From: Aselliscus stoliczkanus
Taxonomy: Eukaryota; Chordata; Mammalia; Chiroptera; Hipposideridae
Length of the DNA: 64,000 bases
Direction: 5' to 3'
Assembly: GCA_033961575.1 (NCBI GenBank)
Contig: CM066729.1
Span: forward strand, 97,033,001 to 97,097,000
Positions within the stretch are counted from its first letter, which is position 1; each line of letters opens with the position of its first letter. Below the pieces are notes generated by a model that saw only the letters and a program-made list of their open reading frames with translations, ran no database searches and was not told the origin of the DNA. Below are positions 33,321-45,199 of this stretch, one piece after another. The translations under genes were made by a program, and so were the position numbers.

Positions 33321-36300
33321 TTCTCACCTGTGTTCTGGACAGCTGATGTTGCCACCTAAGTGATCTTAAGATAAATGAGGTGTTAAGGTATGTGTCTACC
33401 TTCAATGTTGTCCAGGACTCAATTGAACATTTCATCAGTCTGAAAATTGATTGATTGATTGATTTTTTTTACTCTGATACCATTTCACAGGCTGAAAACT
33501 TTGCTGGTCTTCCATATCAGGGCAGTAAATGCTTTATAACTTCCTGTTTGAAGATAGATTGTTGTTTTCTATATTCCTTTGTGTCAGAAATATGTTCAGT
33601 TAGAAGGTATTCTGCTTAATAGTGATCTTCCATTTATACCAGCAAAATCTCTGTTGATATTATCAGAGAAGATGGGAGTTAGATTGAGCAAGTTTTAATA
33701 TATACCATTTGTGATTAGGATGGTATCAGTTAAACTTATGTCAATTATATTTTAATCTTGAATATTCAGTAATGTCCTGGGGTTCTTTTATATGGTCCAG
33801 TGGTAAAATGTTTAAGCACACTTATTCATATTTTTAAATAATTGGCTTGTTATTAAAGGAAAGGGAGGAACTAATTATTTAGAAGGATGACATTTAACCT
33901 CACATTTTCTTGTGACAGTTGACAGTTTATAAAGCAGTGTGCTATTAATGTGACTTCTATGGGTTTCCTAACTAACAAAATACCAATCTCACTTCTCAAA
34001 TTATACTTTAGGATTGAACCATAAGGGGAAAAAATGAAGGCACTGCATACCTCATTACACAGACCTAAGAGGTGGTGATGTAGCAAAGGCTACAAAATTA
34101 CTGTGAATCATCAGAGCCAAACAGAAGCTGATGAAATACGAATAGTTCATCAGAACCACTCAATCCAAGAAAGTAAAGGATTTAAATCAAAATGATAATA
34201 GAGAGGCCAAAAGAAAATGTGCCCTGTATGAGCAATGGAGAGAAAAAAAATTATTGTTATAAAAGAAAGAGGTAGATGCGATAGAATTCATGTGTTAATA
34301 TTTTTGTGAAATTAGAAGCTAGTCTGCAAGTGTGTAAAAGTCAGACTGCATCTTTTAAAAGGAAGTTGAATAGATAAAACAATTAAAGTTGTTTTTTATA
34401 TGAATTTTAACATGTATCCCCAAGCATAAGTAATAACATTTCTACATTTCATTATTTTTTTAATGGGTAAAGAAAAAAAACCAGTGTATTTTATATTGAA
34501 AGAACAAGTCATTTTTTTTCTCTGTCATTCAGTTTTCTCTTATGTAAAACAACAACATTGGAATAGATGCCCATCATGTTTGTTTCTGGTTTCAAATTTG
34601 TATGATTCCTTGAAACACTGTTTTCCACTGGAAAGAAATACATTTCCATTCTTCATAAGTATAGTCATTTAAAATGTTTTATTTTGTAATTTGTCACAGC
34701 TTTTAGTGATATTTGTTTGTGATGCTGTATTTGATTTCTCATTCTTCTCTGGTGATTAATTATATGTAAATTGTCCTTAAATATCAAGTTATATCCATAA
34801 ATTGGAGACATTTTTTTTATAAATACATGGACTAATATATTTACGTTTGTAATGAATATTTTACCAAAGTGCTCATCACATATTTGTAGGCCAATCTCTG
34901 TACTTCATAACAGACCTACAAGGTAAAATTAAGTCCTTGATATGCCATTTGGGTTTTAAACTCTCAAATCGATGGCTTCAATTTTGAACGGAGGCGTTGT
35001 GTTTTTCACAAAGTGAAATATACTTTTCCTAACCTTTGTGGAAATTTCGGGAAATAAGCCTCTACCCCTAGTTACAATTTTCAAACTTAAATTATCATAT
35101 TGATATAGCTGTCAGCTGTCCCTTTTGATAATACTGTATAGATGAATAGAAACAGAAGATTCATTTCGTTTGTGTCAACATTGGCAGAAAAATAATATGA
35201 CAGAGTGCAGGACTCGAGGGATTCATCTGACATTATTGAACAACCTCTCACCCTAGGAACTGCCTTTTACTGAGTCTTCTTCAGGCACATTATACAAAAG
35301 AAGATCTTCTGGTGGCCTTTGAACAATCTGAGGCACTGATCTATGCATTTTAGAAAGGATGCCCTAATGGGAATGCAAATAATTTCATCTTGAAATTGTA
35401 ATCAAAAGCCTGAAAAATACTTCTTTTGTATGGTTCTTTGAAGGATCTTTTACAATGCCCATTCATTTCAATTCCAAATCCTTTGTGTATAGGAAGGGGG
35501 GAACCTTGACATAAAAATCATAAAATGCAAATTAACATTTTATTATTCAACTTAAAAGGCAGTGAAATATGAGAGAGGTTTTAGTTTCCTGGCAAATGAA
35601 CTTGAACAAGAGAAGCAAAATGTGTCCAACTAATAGATGGTGGACTTTTGGCTTCTAAAGAGATAGGTTTCTTTGTCAAGAGTTATATTTGACAGAAAAA
35701 TTTTCTGCACTAAAACTGTTTATTATTAAATGAATTTATCATTTCCTTTTTCATTAACTAATACTGAAATAATTAAATATGGATGTATGTAAGATGTACC
35801 CATGCATAATAATTTTACATATAATAATCCTCCAATAAGTTATTATATGATATAGTTAATTTTTTTCAGAAATTAAATTTAAATAGTAATAAAAATTTCT
35901 AACTATTCAGGGTAATTTTTAGTGGTTTCTTTGGTTAGGTAATGGCCAAATACATTTAGTAATTATTAGGGTGATATGCAACTCTACTTATGCCAACACA
36001 AATAAAATGCATGATGACAGAGCTGAGCTTTATTAAGTTCTTTAATAAAGATCACCTGTTCCTTTATTTATGGCTATCCATTTTGAAATAGAATATTTGA
36101 AAGAAAACAGAATAATTTCAAATTTGGAAAGTAAGACAACAACAAAAATTTGTGTTTCTTGTGGGACAGTCTTGTTTCACAATTTTCCATATTTGTTATT
36201 AGCATCTCATTACTCTTAAAACAATAACAAATATTCCTCCCACCTCCATCACTATTTCTGTTACCATGGCTATAAATACTACCACTACCATAGCTCCTTC

Positions 36301-37990
36301 TAAAGGTAACATTATTGCATAGAAAATATGTGCCAAACCATGAGCTAAGTAACCTCATGGAATTATTTTATTGCGGCTTTATAGAAGTCCTGTGTAGTAG
36401 ACTCTTCTATTAATTATATGCCATAAAGTAATTGTGATTGTACAAAGCCAAAACAACATTGCCAGAGTGCAAGTTCATCTGAATGACTTTAAGGACCATA
36501 ATGGTCTAATTTTGCATGTATGTTGCATATGCAAGATTATGTTGCTAGCTACTTTCTCTAGAAAATAGAATGCCAACAATTATGGAAGAGGTATGAGAAT
36601 GGGAAATAAGGTTTTAGAGCAGGAGGATATGAGACAAAAGACAAACCATAACTATTGATATAAGCCCCAAAGAGCTCAGTCCCCTCAAAGATGATTAGAT
36701 AATTCTGCTTAGAATTCCCCCTGAAAAATCCCACCAATTTAACAGAGACAGCGAAGATTACTGTCAAGGAACTAGTGTGGTACATTAAAAAATCACAGGA
36801 AAAATCAGCTTTAGGATAAAATAATACAATAATAAATTACTAATATACATAATGTGACACTTGAGGGCTTCAGTTTTACTGACATGTATAACTTTACATG
36901 TGAAATGAATCCATGGAGGGAAACTTGAGCATGCTGCTATCTATAAAAATTTGGCATTGCAAAGTATAAGTTGAATTGGACTGTGACCTAGATTTCAATC
37001 AAAATGCAGTAGAAGAAAAAAAAATGTCAGTGAATTATGGTAAAATGAATTTTATTTTGAGCAATAGTAGTTTCTTTTCAGTGATCTTTTGTGACATTTG
37101 ATAGATTTTTCAGTCGTGCACAGAGAGAGGAAGAATGTAAGTGGAATGGAAGTATAATACTTTTTGGCACCAAATGAAACATTAAAGCATGCCAAGGAGA
37201 GTTTCTGGATGTGTCCATTTCACCCATGAACGCTTCAGGCTCCAGACCTAATGTGGAGGAAAGCAGTGCGGGGACTGGTCTCCTGGGGTGCTCACTGTTG
37301 CAGACTGAAGCCAAACGGTGTCTGGGTACACGATGCACCACTGAGTTCTGCAAATAAATCAGTTGACTTCAGTTTTAAGTAGCGGGTTTTCCATCTCCCA
37401 GTTTGAACAATCATTTTTATATAGACGCTGGTGTTCCAAAATTAAATCGCTCACACATAATTTTAGTCATAGGTGCTTCGTTTAAATACCATGGCTCTTT
37501 ATTTTTAATACTGTAAAGTATCAAAAGTTGATAAAAATGCACAGAAAAAATAATGAGTATTCACATACTACCAACCAGCTCTGTCAAAATTAACATTTTG
37601 CCATAATTTTATTTTTATTGTTTTTAGAAGTAATAAAACTCTGAAGGATACAATTGAATTCTCCTCCTTACAATTCCCTTCTCTCCTAACCTCTGAGGAG
37701 ATAATGACCATCTCAAGTTTGAATTTTATATGCCATACCATAAGGAATATTAATGGCATGTTTTTATTATCCTTTTATATTAACTTCGGAGTATAAGTAT
37801 ATTAATGTTATATATTATATTATATTAGTACATATAGCCATATGTGTGTATAAAGACAAATAGCATAAATATTGTTATAGTTATACATATTATTATTATG
37901 TATTCTACAATTGCTTGCTTGCCAATGTCTCCCTTACTTCTACCATCCTTTTGGTTTGCATTTCTTTTATGCTGTAATACTTGTTAACTA
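33321..37990. other. Long tract with almost no recognisable repeats
   Basis: About 4.7 kb without a clear SINE, LINE, LTR or DNA transposon. Two parts stand out by composition: 34880-35300, with a few CpGs in otherwise AT-rich DNA, and 37080-37340, GC-elevated. A (TTGA)n run is at 33447-33465. A 91-codon minus-strand frame at 37078-37353 has no family resemblance. No exon can be supported. Confidence 0.45.
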
Positions 37991-38165
37991 CAGTGGTTCT
38001 CCACCAGATTGCACACTGGAGTCATCTACAGAGTTTTGAAAAAACTGGTGACTCAGTTCTCACTCAGAGGGACCCTAAATTGATAGAACGGAGTTGTGAC
38101 TTAACACTGAGAATTGATAAGCCTTCCAAGTGATTTTTATGGCCAGCCAGAACTGAGAACCAATC
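37991..38165. mobile_element. hAT-Charlie-type MITE
   Basis: It starts 'cagtggttctccaccagattgcacactggagtcat' and closes with 'ccaagtgatttttatgg' and 'ccagaactgagaacca'. The ends are complementary in the way typical of small hAT elements of the MER5/MER20 kind. It is non-coding and old. Confidence 0.75.
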
Positions 38166-38199
38166 TCTCATAGTTTTTTCAGTAAGGAACTTTTGGGAA

Positions 38200-38575
38200 G
38201 TTGTTTTTTGTTTTTTTCAAATTTCCCTTGAAAATGTATTCAGGTTTATAAGATATAGAATTCCAGATTGATAATTATGCTCACTGCACTTTGAAGATAC
38301 TGTATTGTCTTTTGCTTTCTAATAATAATGGTCGAGAATCTTGAAGTTGGTATCATTATTCTTTGCTGGACATTTGCTTTAGTTCTTTAGTTGATTTTAA
38401 GATTTTTCTATGTGCTTTAGTGTTCTGTAATTTTGTGACCATATTTCTTGTTATGTGATTATTTGTATTTTTTTCCTTAGGACTAGCATAGTTTTTATAT
38501 CTGAGGATTTATGTATTTTATCACTAAAATCCAGCCATGTATTGCTTGTCTATCCTCCAACACATTTTGGGCCAC
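38200..38575 (-). mobile_element. Ancient antisense L1 fragment
   Basis: 'aaaatgtattcaggtttataagatatagaattccagattg', 'cactgcactttgaagatactgtattgtcttttgctttc' and 'tattatttgctgg'-like text follow the antisense ORF1 region of old L1s. It is strongly diverged and closes at the SINE that follows. Confidence 0.6.
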
Positions 38576-38580
38576 GTTAA

Positions 38581-38935
38581 TTTTTTTTTTTTTTTTAAGA
38601 TTTTATTGGGGAATTGAGGGAGGAGAACAGCGCTGTGGAGGATGTTGCTTCACTGGCCCATGCTGATATTATGATCACTGTGTTCTTCCTGGCTGAGGCA
38701 GTTGCTCGCCAGCCATTGGACAGCGGCTCACGGAGGCTCACTGCTGCAGGGGCTGTAGTCTACGCAGTCATCAGCCACTCACGGCAGCCCAGCTCCAGGT
38801 CAAGCTGTTGTTCACAATCTTAGCTGTAGAGGGTATAGTGTCACTGGCAGGTGTGGGAACTGGACCAGTGGTCCTGCTGCTCAGGGCTGGCGTGCCCAAG
38901 CCAACTCTTAACCAACGTGCCACTTGGACAGCCCC
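38581..38935 (-). mobile_element. Long form of the tRNA-derived SINE, antisense, internally shortened
   Basis: Minus-strand reading starts at the tRNA-like head ('gctgtccaagtggcacgttgg') and ends in the same '...cctccctcaattccccaataaaatctt' tail as the 10.3, 51.4 and 53.6-kb copies. It is about 355 bases against about 430-457 for the others, because part of the middle is missing. No clean TSD was found. Its GC content yields short open frames. Confidence 0.9.
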
Positions 38936-38939
38936 AGTT

Positions 38940-40190
38940 GTTTTTTTTTAATAGAGCCTTTTTTCCCTTTTCTCTTATTTCCAAATCCTAGTTTACATCT
39001 TTATTTTTCATATATCTATTCAAAAAAACAATGTTCAGAAAAATTATGTTACCTGAAATGCTTGGCAATTGAATTCTTCTATTGTATTAACTGTGAACTC
39101 TTGTGATGTGAGACACCACAGTGGAGTTTATTATGGCAACTTTAACATGATTCCAGTCCAATAGAGGATTATGATATTAACAGAAATAACCACAAACAAA
39201 ATAGCGGTGGTCAATGATAGAATGGTGCTATGAAGTAGCATGGAAGCTTAATAAAGATAACCACTTAAGAAAAAATTTCTTGAAGTATGTAATTCAGACC
39301 GTGAAGGATGAGTACTGTTTGAAATGACTGACCATTGATACAAATCTGAATTGGTTTACAAGTGAAACCAGACAAAAACAAAAGTCATGAGCTGGAAAAC
39401 GGCTATAATACAGCCAGAAGTGTCGTTCAATAAGAGAGAAGTGGTTTAAGGAAAGAAATAGCTTAAGGTATTCATTCTGAAAGCGAAGTAGTTCGAAGTG
39501 ATAGAGAAACTCAGAGTATTTTTAAACTGGTTATTGATATGTATTAAAAGTTATCATAATAATTTATCAGATTGCCTGGGGCAAATAACCTCATTAAACA
39601 AATATCTCACTTGAGATAAGGTCCAGAATAAATGATTCAGAATCCTAGGAAATTCAGCCCCAAAGCATTCACTCACTTATATATGGTGAGCAGTTTTTCC
39701 TGAAGAGAAAAGATCCTAAATGCAAATGTCAGAACTCATTATAATAATGCTTTGTATATATCTTTCTGTTGAAAAGTACCAGGCTCTTAAGTGATTTTCT
39801 CTTACAAATCTTCAGCAAGATTAAGTACAATTTAGAGGAGTTTGGTTTCTCTGTAGCAGGAAAAATTTGGCAGAATATTTCTGATATCTCCTGTGGCTGG
39901 TCTGCATTTTTGTCAATTTCCTAGTGAAAGATAATGAGAAGAATAAAAATTGGACCGTAAGTAAAGAAAAGTTAAAATGAGTGATGACAAATCTGAGAAT
40001 ATTCTAAACAGTTTATATTTTTCTTTCTTTGAAAATGTTCCCCATCATAGGCTTTAACCATACTTGATTTTATAATTGTACATAATAAAAATTCTGTTCT
40101 GTGCAAGGCTTTTTTTAGGTTAAGCAGAACTTCATATTTGAACAATAAACAAGAGGAGATGAAAGTTTCTACTGTTAGTCTTGCCCTTTT
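38940..40190. other. No recognisable feature
   Basis: AT-rich unique-looking sequence up to the SINE cluster. Confidence 0.5.
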
Positions 40191-40204
40191 TAAAATGTGG
40201 TTTT

Positions 40205-40322
40205 GGGCTGGCCAAGTGGTGTGGGAGTTGGGAGCTGGCTGGGGATGCCAGCGGCCCTGGTTCGGATTCCACATGTGAGGGCCAGTAACACTGCCCTCTA
40301 AAAAGAAAAAATAAATAAATAA
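40205..40322 (+). mobile_element. Short tRNA-derived SINE with 14-base TSD
   Basis: 'gggctggccaagtggtgtgg', B-box-like 'ggttcggattcca', signature 'gtaacactgccctc' and an A-rich tail. The TSD 'taaaatgtggtttt' is exact at 40191-40204 and 40323-40336. Confidence 0.95.
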
Positions 40323-40489
40323 TAAAATGTGGTTTTATTATTTAACCTTTATATCAATTGAAGATGCTATAAGTAAAATCAATCAGTTCTATTAATTCTA
40401 AAAATAACAACTAATTTTACAAATAATACCAAATTAAAATGAATATTCAATAATTGTTAAGCTAATGTTATGATGATCTCATTAAAATG

Positions 40490-40605
40490 GGGCCGCTGAG
40501 TGGCGTGGTGTTTGGGAGCTGGCTTGGGATGCCAGCGGCCCCAGTTCGGATCCCACATATGAGGGACAGTGACACTGCCCTCTAAAAAAAAAAAAAAAAA
40601 AAAAA
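40490..40605 (+). mobile_element. Short tRNA-derived SINE
   Basis: 'ggggccgctgagtggcgtgg', anticodon-arm-like 'gctggcttgggatgccagc', 'agttcggatccca', 'gtgacactgccctc' and about 20 A. The head lacks a few bases ('ggccgctgag' for 'ggccggccaag'). The flanking match is short ('aaaatgg'). Confidence 0.93.
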
Positions 40606-40702
40606 TGGAGACACCTCTCTGATGTATACCAACTATGTATTCCCGAAAGTATCACTTTTTCTCTATACAGATGCCTCAGCCTAACTCTCTCCTGATTTAT
40701 AA

Positions 40703-40708
<6 letters not shown>

Positions 40709-40763
<55 letters not shown>
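40709..40763. repeat. (GA)n microsatellite
   Basis: About 27 uninterrupted GA units between two SINEs, seen directly. Confidence 0.96.
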
Positions 40764-40766
<3 letters not shown>

Positions 40767-40820
40767 TGGTTATTGAGTCAGAAGTTTTAATATTATTGCC
40801 ATTTTAAGAACAACTCGAAG

Positions 40821-40939
40821 GTCCAGCCGAGTGGTGAGGTGGTTAAGCGCTGACTTGGGAAGCCAGTGGCCAGCGGCCCCGGTTCGGTCCCACATATGAA
40901 GGCCAGTGACACTGCCCTCAAAAAAAAAAAAAAAAAAAA
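40821..40939 (+). mobile_element. Short tRNA-derived SINE with about 15-base TSD
   Basis: 'gtccagccgagtggtgaggt', 'ggttcggtccc', 'gtgacactgccctc' and poly(A). The arm 'gccagtggccagcggcc' carries a small internal duplication. The TSD 'aagaacaactc(g/t)aag' is at 40806-40820 and 40940-40954. It is the third same-strand copy in 735 bases. Confidence 0.94.
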
Positions 40940-40954
40940 AAGAACAACTCTAAG

Positions 40955-42762
40955 AATATAGATATAGTCTACCAACCAACTTTCCCTTTCTCTCTTATAC
41001 TTATTTCTCTCTCTCTCGTTCTCCCTCTCTCTACCCTTCTCCTTCTGTAGGTAATGGAGCAAAGAGAGCTTTAATATGCACATACTTAAAAGATGAAAAT
41101 TCATTTCAACCCTTAAAAGCTACTGGTGCAGATGTTCACTAAATATTAAGGAACCAATTCAATGAAACCTCTGGAAGCACAGGAGAAATTAGAAATGTTC
41201 TCAAATAACCGTCATAATAATGAGAGCTGCACAAGCTAGCAGCCCCATTTTAATACCCAAATTAGCTTTTCTCTGTTGAAAAATTTACTTAAGCTTTATT
41301 GATAAATATCATAAAGTGCTAGTTGAGTCTGCAGAGAAGATAGCATCAAATTGAGTGGGTTCAGTTTTCTATAGTTAATAAAATGATTTTTATGTAACAA
41401 AAGTAGAGTCAATTATTAAGTAGCAATTTGTTATATCACCTTAACTAGTACATTAACTACTACATACAGGACATTTTCTTGGTAGTATGAATTAAAGATA
41501 GATAAAATTCTTGCCATTTGCTTATGAATTATTATTCCAAGCTAGTTTTATTGAATGTGAAATACTACTGATTTATGCCTTTCTGGAAAACATTCTTTCT
41601 CCTCACAGTTTACATAATTAGTTTCCATGAATATTATACTCACTTGATAGCAGATATATACTAAAGAGTCCTTCTGGAAGAAAGTTGTTTTCCACTTTAA
41701 GGGAAAAATCAGAAACAAATGCATCAAAAATACATTTTGAAAATGCATTCCTTAAATGGAAAACCAAGGGCACTGTCTGGATAAAATCTTTTAATTTATC
41801 TGTGCTATCTCTAAACTGTAACATACTGCAAGCATATCATTTGATTGTGTGTTTGATGCTATTAAGATAATCTATAAATGTTGCCTATAGAATTAATAAT
41901 ACAATCTGAAACTAAGGTTATAATTTTGAGATTAAATTAAAATGTAGATAAAAACTCTTCTGGACACCATTGACTTGATAACAGTGAACATAATTTATAT
42001 TTTTTTCCTGTTCATACATCTATTTCCATTTTACATTACCATTTTTTTTTAATTTAATAAAGCTAAATTTACAGCACATGTTACAATAGCGGCTCTTGAC
42101 ATTCTGAAAGCATAGAATTTTTCTCTTGAAACTCAAGACTCTTGACACATGGTCTTTCCATGGTTCCAATATTGGGTTATGTGGTACCAGATTGAGAGGA
42201 AGATTGGAAAAGAACCAAGAAGCATCTTTTATACTTTATGAGTGAGTTTTCCTGCCTCATAAGGAAGGGGAGTGCATTTCATCAGCATCAGTCAAGCTCA
42301 AAAACTGAAAAAGCTTTTTCTTTCTCTCAAAGAGTTCTGAATTCTGTTCTTTTATTCTTGGAATAATAATGAAACTTATCTCCTTATACAGAAATCAGTC
42401 TGCTTGCCACATTAAAAAAAAAAAATCAGACCATGATATAATTAAGAAGATATGTATGGTTGTATTTTGGCAAGTTAGAAACTGAGATTCACGCTAAATA
42501 AATTAGAATTACTGTAGGGGAAATCAGACTGCTTTTTATTGCCTTTGCAGATATAATGTGACAGATGTGGCTAGTCTGATACTGGATGTTTTGTAGCACT
42601 AAATATGGCTCTTTTTCTTTTCAAGGAGGTTCAGTATCACTAATACTGTTATATGGCCTATGCTGATTTCCATGGCTGCCCTCCCAGTGTTGTAGCCTTG
42701 TGTTCCTAATAGAGTAGCCTGAGTCTGTTGAGCTATCTGAAGTTTTAGGTCAAAATTGAAAA
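40955..42762. other. No recognisable feature
   Basis: AT-rich; pyrimidine-rich stretch at 40980-41050. Several 60-70-codon frames without family resemblance. Confidence 0.45.
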
Positions 42763-42809
<47 letters not shown>

Positions 42810-42822
42810 ATAATAATAATAC
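42763..42822. repeat. (CTA)n(ATA)n trinucleotide microsatellite
   Basis: About 15 CTA/TAC units followed by about 5 AAT units. The minus strand gives an uninterrupted poly-Ser (AGT) open frame, which is an artefact of the repeat. Confidence 0.95.
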
Positions 42823-43197
42823 TTAATCTGTTGTATTTCATTTTATTTAAGTAATAGTTATTCCCCTCTTTATTTTTGTTGTTACAAAATTACATTATTA
42901 TGTAATTCAAAGAAAACTCAACATTTTTCTCATCCTAGATACACATTCAAGAAGAAAAAAAGGTTAATATACTCAAGACAAAAATCCTTTTAAAAAAGAA
43001 GCCCAGAGGACTACTATACTATTTATGGAATAAACAGAATGCATGATAGTGCTTTTTATTGCCTCATTTAGAATTGCTAGTATAGCTCAGAAACAGCCCT
43101 ATCACCTTTGAGAAATGGAGTCATTCTAAAGTCATGCTATAGTAATAAAGCATTAGAATATGTATTAAAGTATCCATATCATCACACCCCACTCCTA
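42823..43197. other. No recognisable feature
   Basis: AT-rich flank of the half-L1 insertion; nothing recognised. Confidence 0.5.
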
Positions 43198-43211
43198 TTT
43201 ATATAGATCTT
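43198..43211. repeat. Left TSD of the half-L1
   Basis: 'tttatatagatctt', identical to the right copy at 46680-46693. It abuts the T-rich end that represents the antisense poly(A) tail. Confidence 0.9.
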
Positions 43212-43679
43212 TTTTTAATTTTATTTTTTGACATTCAATATTACTTTATATTAATTTCAGGTGTACAGCATAGTGGTTAGAAATTTATATACTATATTAG
43301 GTGGTCTTCCTAACTGGTACCCACCTGGCACTACACATAGTTATTACCATATTCTTTATGCTTTACTTTACATCCCCATGACTATGTTATAACTACGAAT
43401 TTGTATTTCTTAATGTGTTCACATTTTCACCCTGCCCCAACCCCCCTTTCATCTATCATGCTGATAAATCTAATACCCACCTGACACCATATATAGTTAT
43501 TATACTATTACTGACTATATTACTTATGCTGTATCCTACATCCCCATGACTACTGTGAAACAACCAATTTGTACTTTTCAATCCCTTCCCCCTTCTCACA
43601 CACCCTCAACCTCCCTCCCTTCTGGCAACCATCAAAATGTTCTCTGTTTCTATGAGTTCATTTCCGATTTGTATATCTG

Positions 43680-44012
43680 TTTATTTTGTTCTTTACATTC
43701 CACTTATAAGTGAAATCTTATGACATTTGTCTTTTGCTGTCTGACTTACTACACTCAGCACAATACCATCTAGGTCCATCCATATTGTCACAGATGGCAA
43801 GATTTCATTCTGTTTTACAGCTGAGTAATATTCCATTGTATACAAGTATATGTACCACCTCTTTATCCATTCATCCATTCAGGAACATCCAGATTGCCTT
43901 CATATTTTGACTTATGAAAATAATGCTGCCATTAACATATGGATGAGTATGTCCCCTTGAAGTAGCATTTTGGGTTTCTTTGGATATATACCCAGAAGTA
44001 GGATTACTGAGT
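43680..44012 (-). pseudogene. L1 ORF2 C-terminal end within the half-L1
   Basis: The minus-strand translation across frames gives 'TSGYISKETQ', 'SQNMKAIWMFLNGWMDE'-like and 'WYIYLYTMEYYSAVKQNEIL', then 'TIWMDLDGIV', the end region of L1 ORF2. It continues directly from the endonuclease remnant with no reverse transcriptase between. A frameshift near 43875 separates the last part. Confidence 0.9.
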
Positions 44013-44320
44013 CCTTCTTTGTCTCTTGTTATAGTCTTTGTTTTAAAGTCTGTTTCATCTAGTGTAATTCTGCTCAGCTTTTTTGTTTGTTTCCATTTTT
44101 TTGAAATGTCTTTTTCCATCCCTTTAGTTTCAGTCTGTGTGTGTTATTTAATCTGAACAGTTTGTTATAGACAACATATGTAAGGGTTTTGTTTTTTTTA
44201 TACATTCAGCCACAACCCTCCCATTTTGATTGGAATATTTAATCCATTCATATTGAAAATAACTTTTGATAGCTATGTAGTTATTGCCATTTTATTATTC
44301 ATATTTTGATTTTTTGTTTT
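44013..44320 (-). pseudogene. L1 ORF2 endonuclease N-terminal remnant
   Basis: It lies directly downstream of ORF1. The minus strand keeps 'NMNGLNIPIK', then 'TETKGMEKDISKKWKQTKK' and 'DETDFKTKTITRDKEG', which follow the order of the N-terminal part of the L1 apurinic endonuclease (NGLN-PIK...GWKK...KTDFK...RDKEG). The catalytic residues further along are absent because the sequence jumps at 44012/44013 to the ORF2 C-terminus. One open frame (43871-44119, 82 codons) crosses the joint. Confidence 0.85.
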
Positions 44321-44325
44321 CTGTC

Positions 44326-45190
44326 TTAAAGAAGTCCCTCTAAGATTCCTTGTAGTACTGGTTGGGTGGTGATGAATTCCTTTAGCTTTTTCTTGTCTGG
44401 GAAGCTCTTTATCTGTCCAATTCTAAATGATAGCTTTTCTGGATAGAGTAATCTTGATTGTAGGTTCTTAATTTGCATCACTTTGAATATTTCATTCCAA
44501 TCTCTTCTGGGCTGCAAGGTTTCTGTTGAGAAATCAGCTGACAGTCTTACAGGGCTCCCTTGTAAGCAACTAACTGCTTTTCTCTTGCTGCTTTTAAGGT
44601 TTTCTGTTTGTCTTTAAACTTTGGCATTTTAAGTATAATGTGTCTTGGTGTGGGCCTCTTTGGGTTCATCTTGTTTGGAACTCTCTGCACTTCCTGGGCT
44701 GTATATCTATTTCATTCACCAGGATAAGGAAGTTTGCAGTCATTATTTCTTCAAATAGGTTTTCAATTCCTTGCTCTTTCTCTCTTCTCCATCTTGTACC
44801 TCTATAATGCGAATATTGGTATGCTTGATGTTGTACCATAGGCCCCTTAAACTCTCCTCATTTTTTTGGACCCTTTTTTCTTTTTGCTGTTCTGATTGGG
44901 CATTTGCTGCTACCTTATCTTCTGAATTGCTGATTTAATCTTCATGTAGTCTACTCTTGATTCCCTATAATGTAGTCTTCATTTCCGTTACTACAATCTT
45001 TATTTGTGACTAGTTCTTTTTTATGTTTTCTATCTCCATTTTTGTTTCCTATCTCTTTGTTGAGGTTCTCCCTGAGATTACTGAGCAACTTTATAACAAG
45101 TGTTTGAACCTCTGTATCTGGTAGATTGCTTATCTCCATTTTGTTTAGTTCTTTTTCTGGGCTCTGTTCTATTCTTTTAATTGGGACATG
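44326..45190 (-). pseudogene. L1 ORF1 remnant, nearly full length but frameshifted
   Basis: ORF1p is the RNA-binding trimeric chaperone of L1. N-terminal part: 'MEISNLPDTEVQTLVIKLLS' at 45139-45080, preceded by a KEL/QK-like leader to about 45190. Middle part in other frames: 'VQRVPNKMNPKRPTPRHIIL' and 'KDKQKTLKAAREKQLVAYKG', the RNA-recognition core with its PRHII and KAAR motifs. C-terminal part: 'LLYPEKLSFRIGQIKSFPDK' and 'KLKEFITTQPVLQGILEGLL' at 44517-44326. Part of the coiled coil after residue about 60 is missing or short. Several frameshifts and stops make it non-functional. Confidence 0.9.
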
Positions 45191-45199
45191 TTTCTTTTT

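Noticed and set aside
42599..42841. Poly-serine protein on the minus strand
   Set aside because: The serine run is the (CTA)n microsatellite read as AGT codons; the flanking residues are unremarkable.
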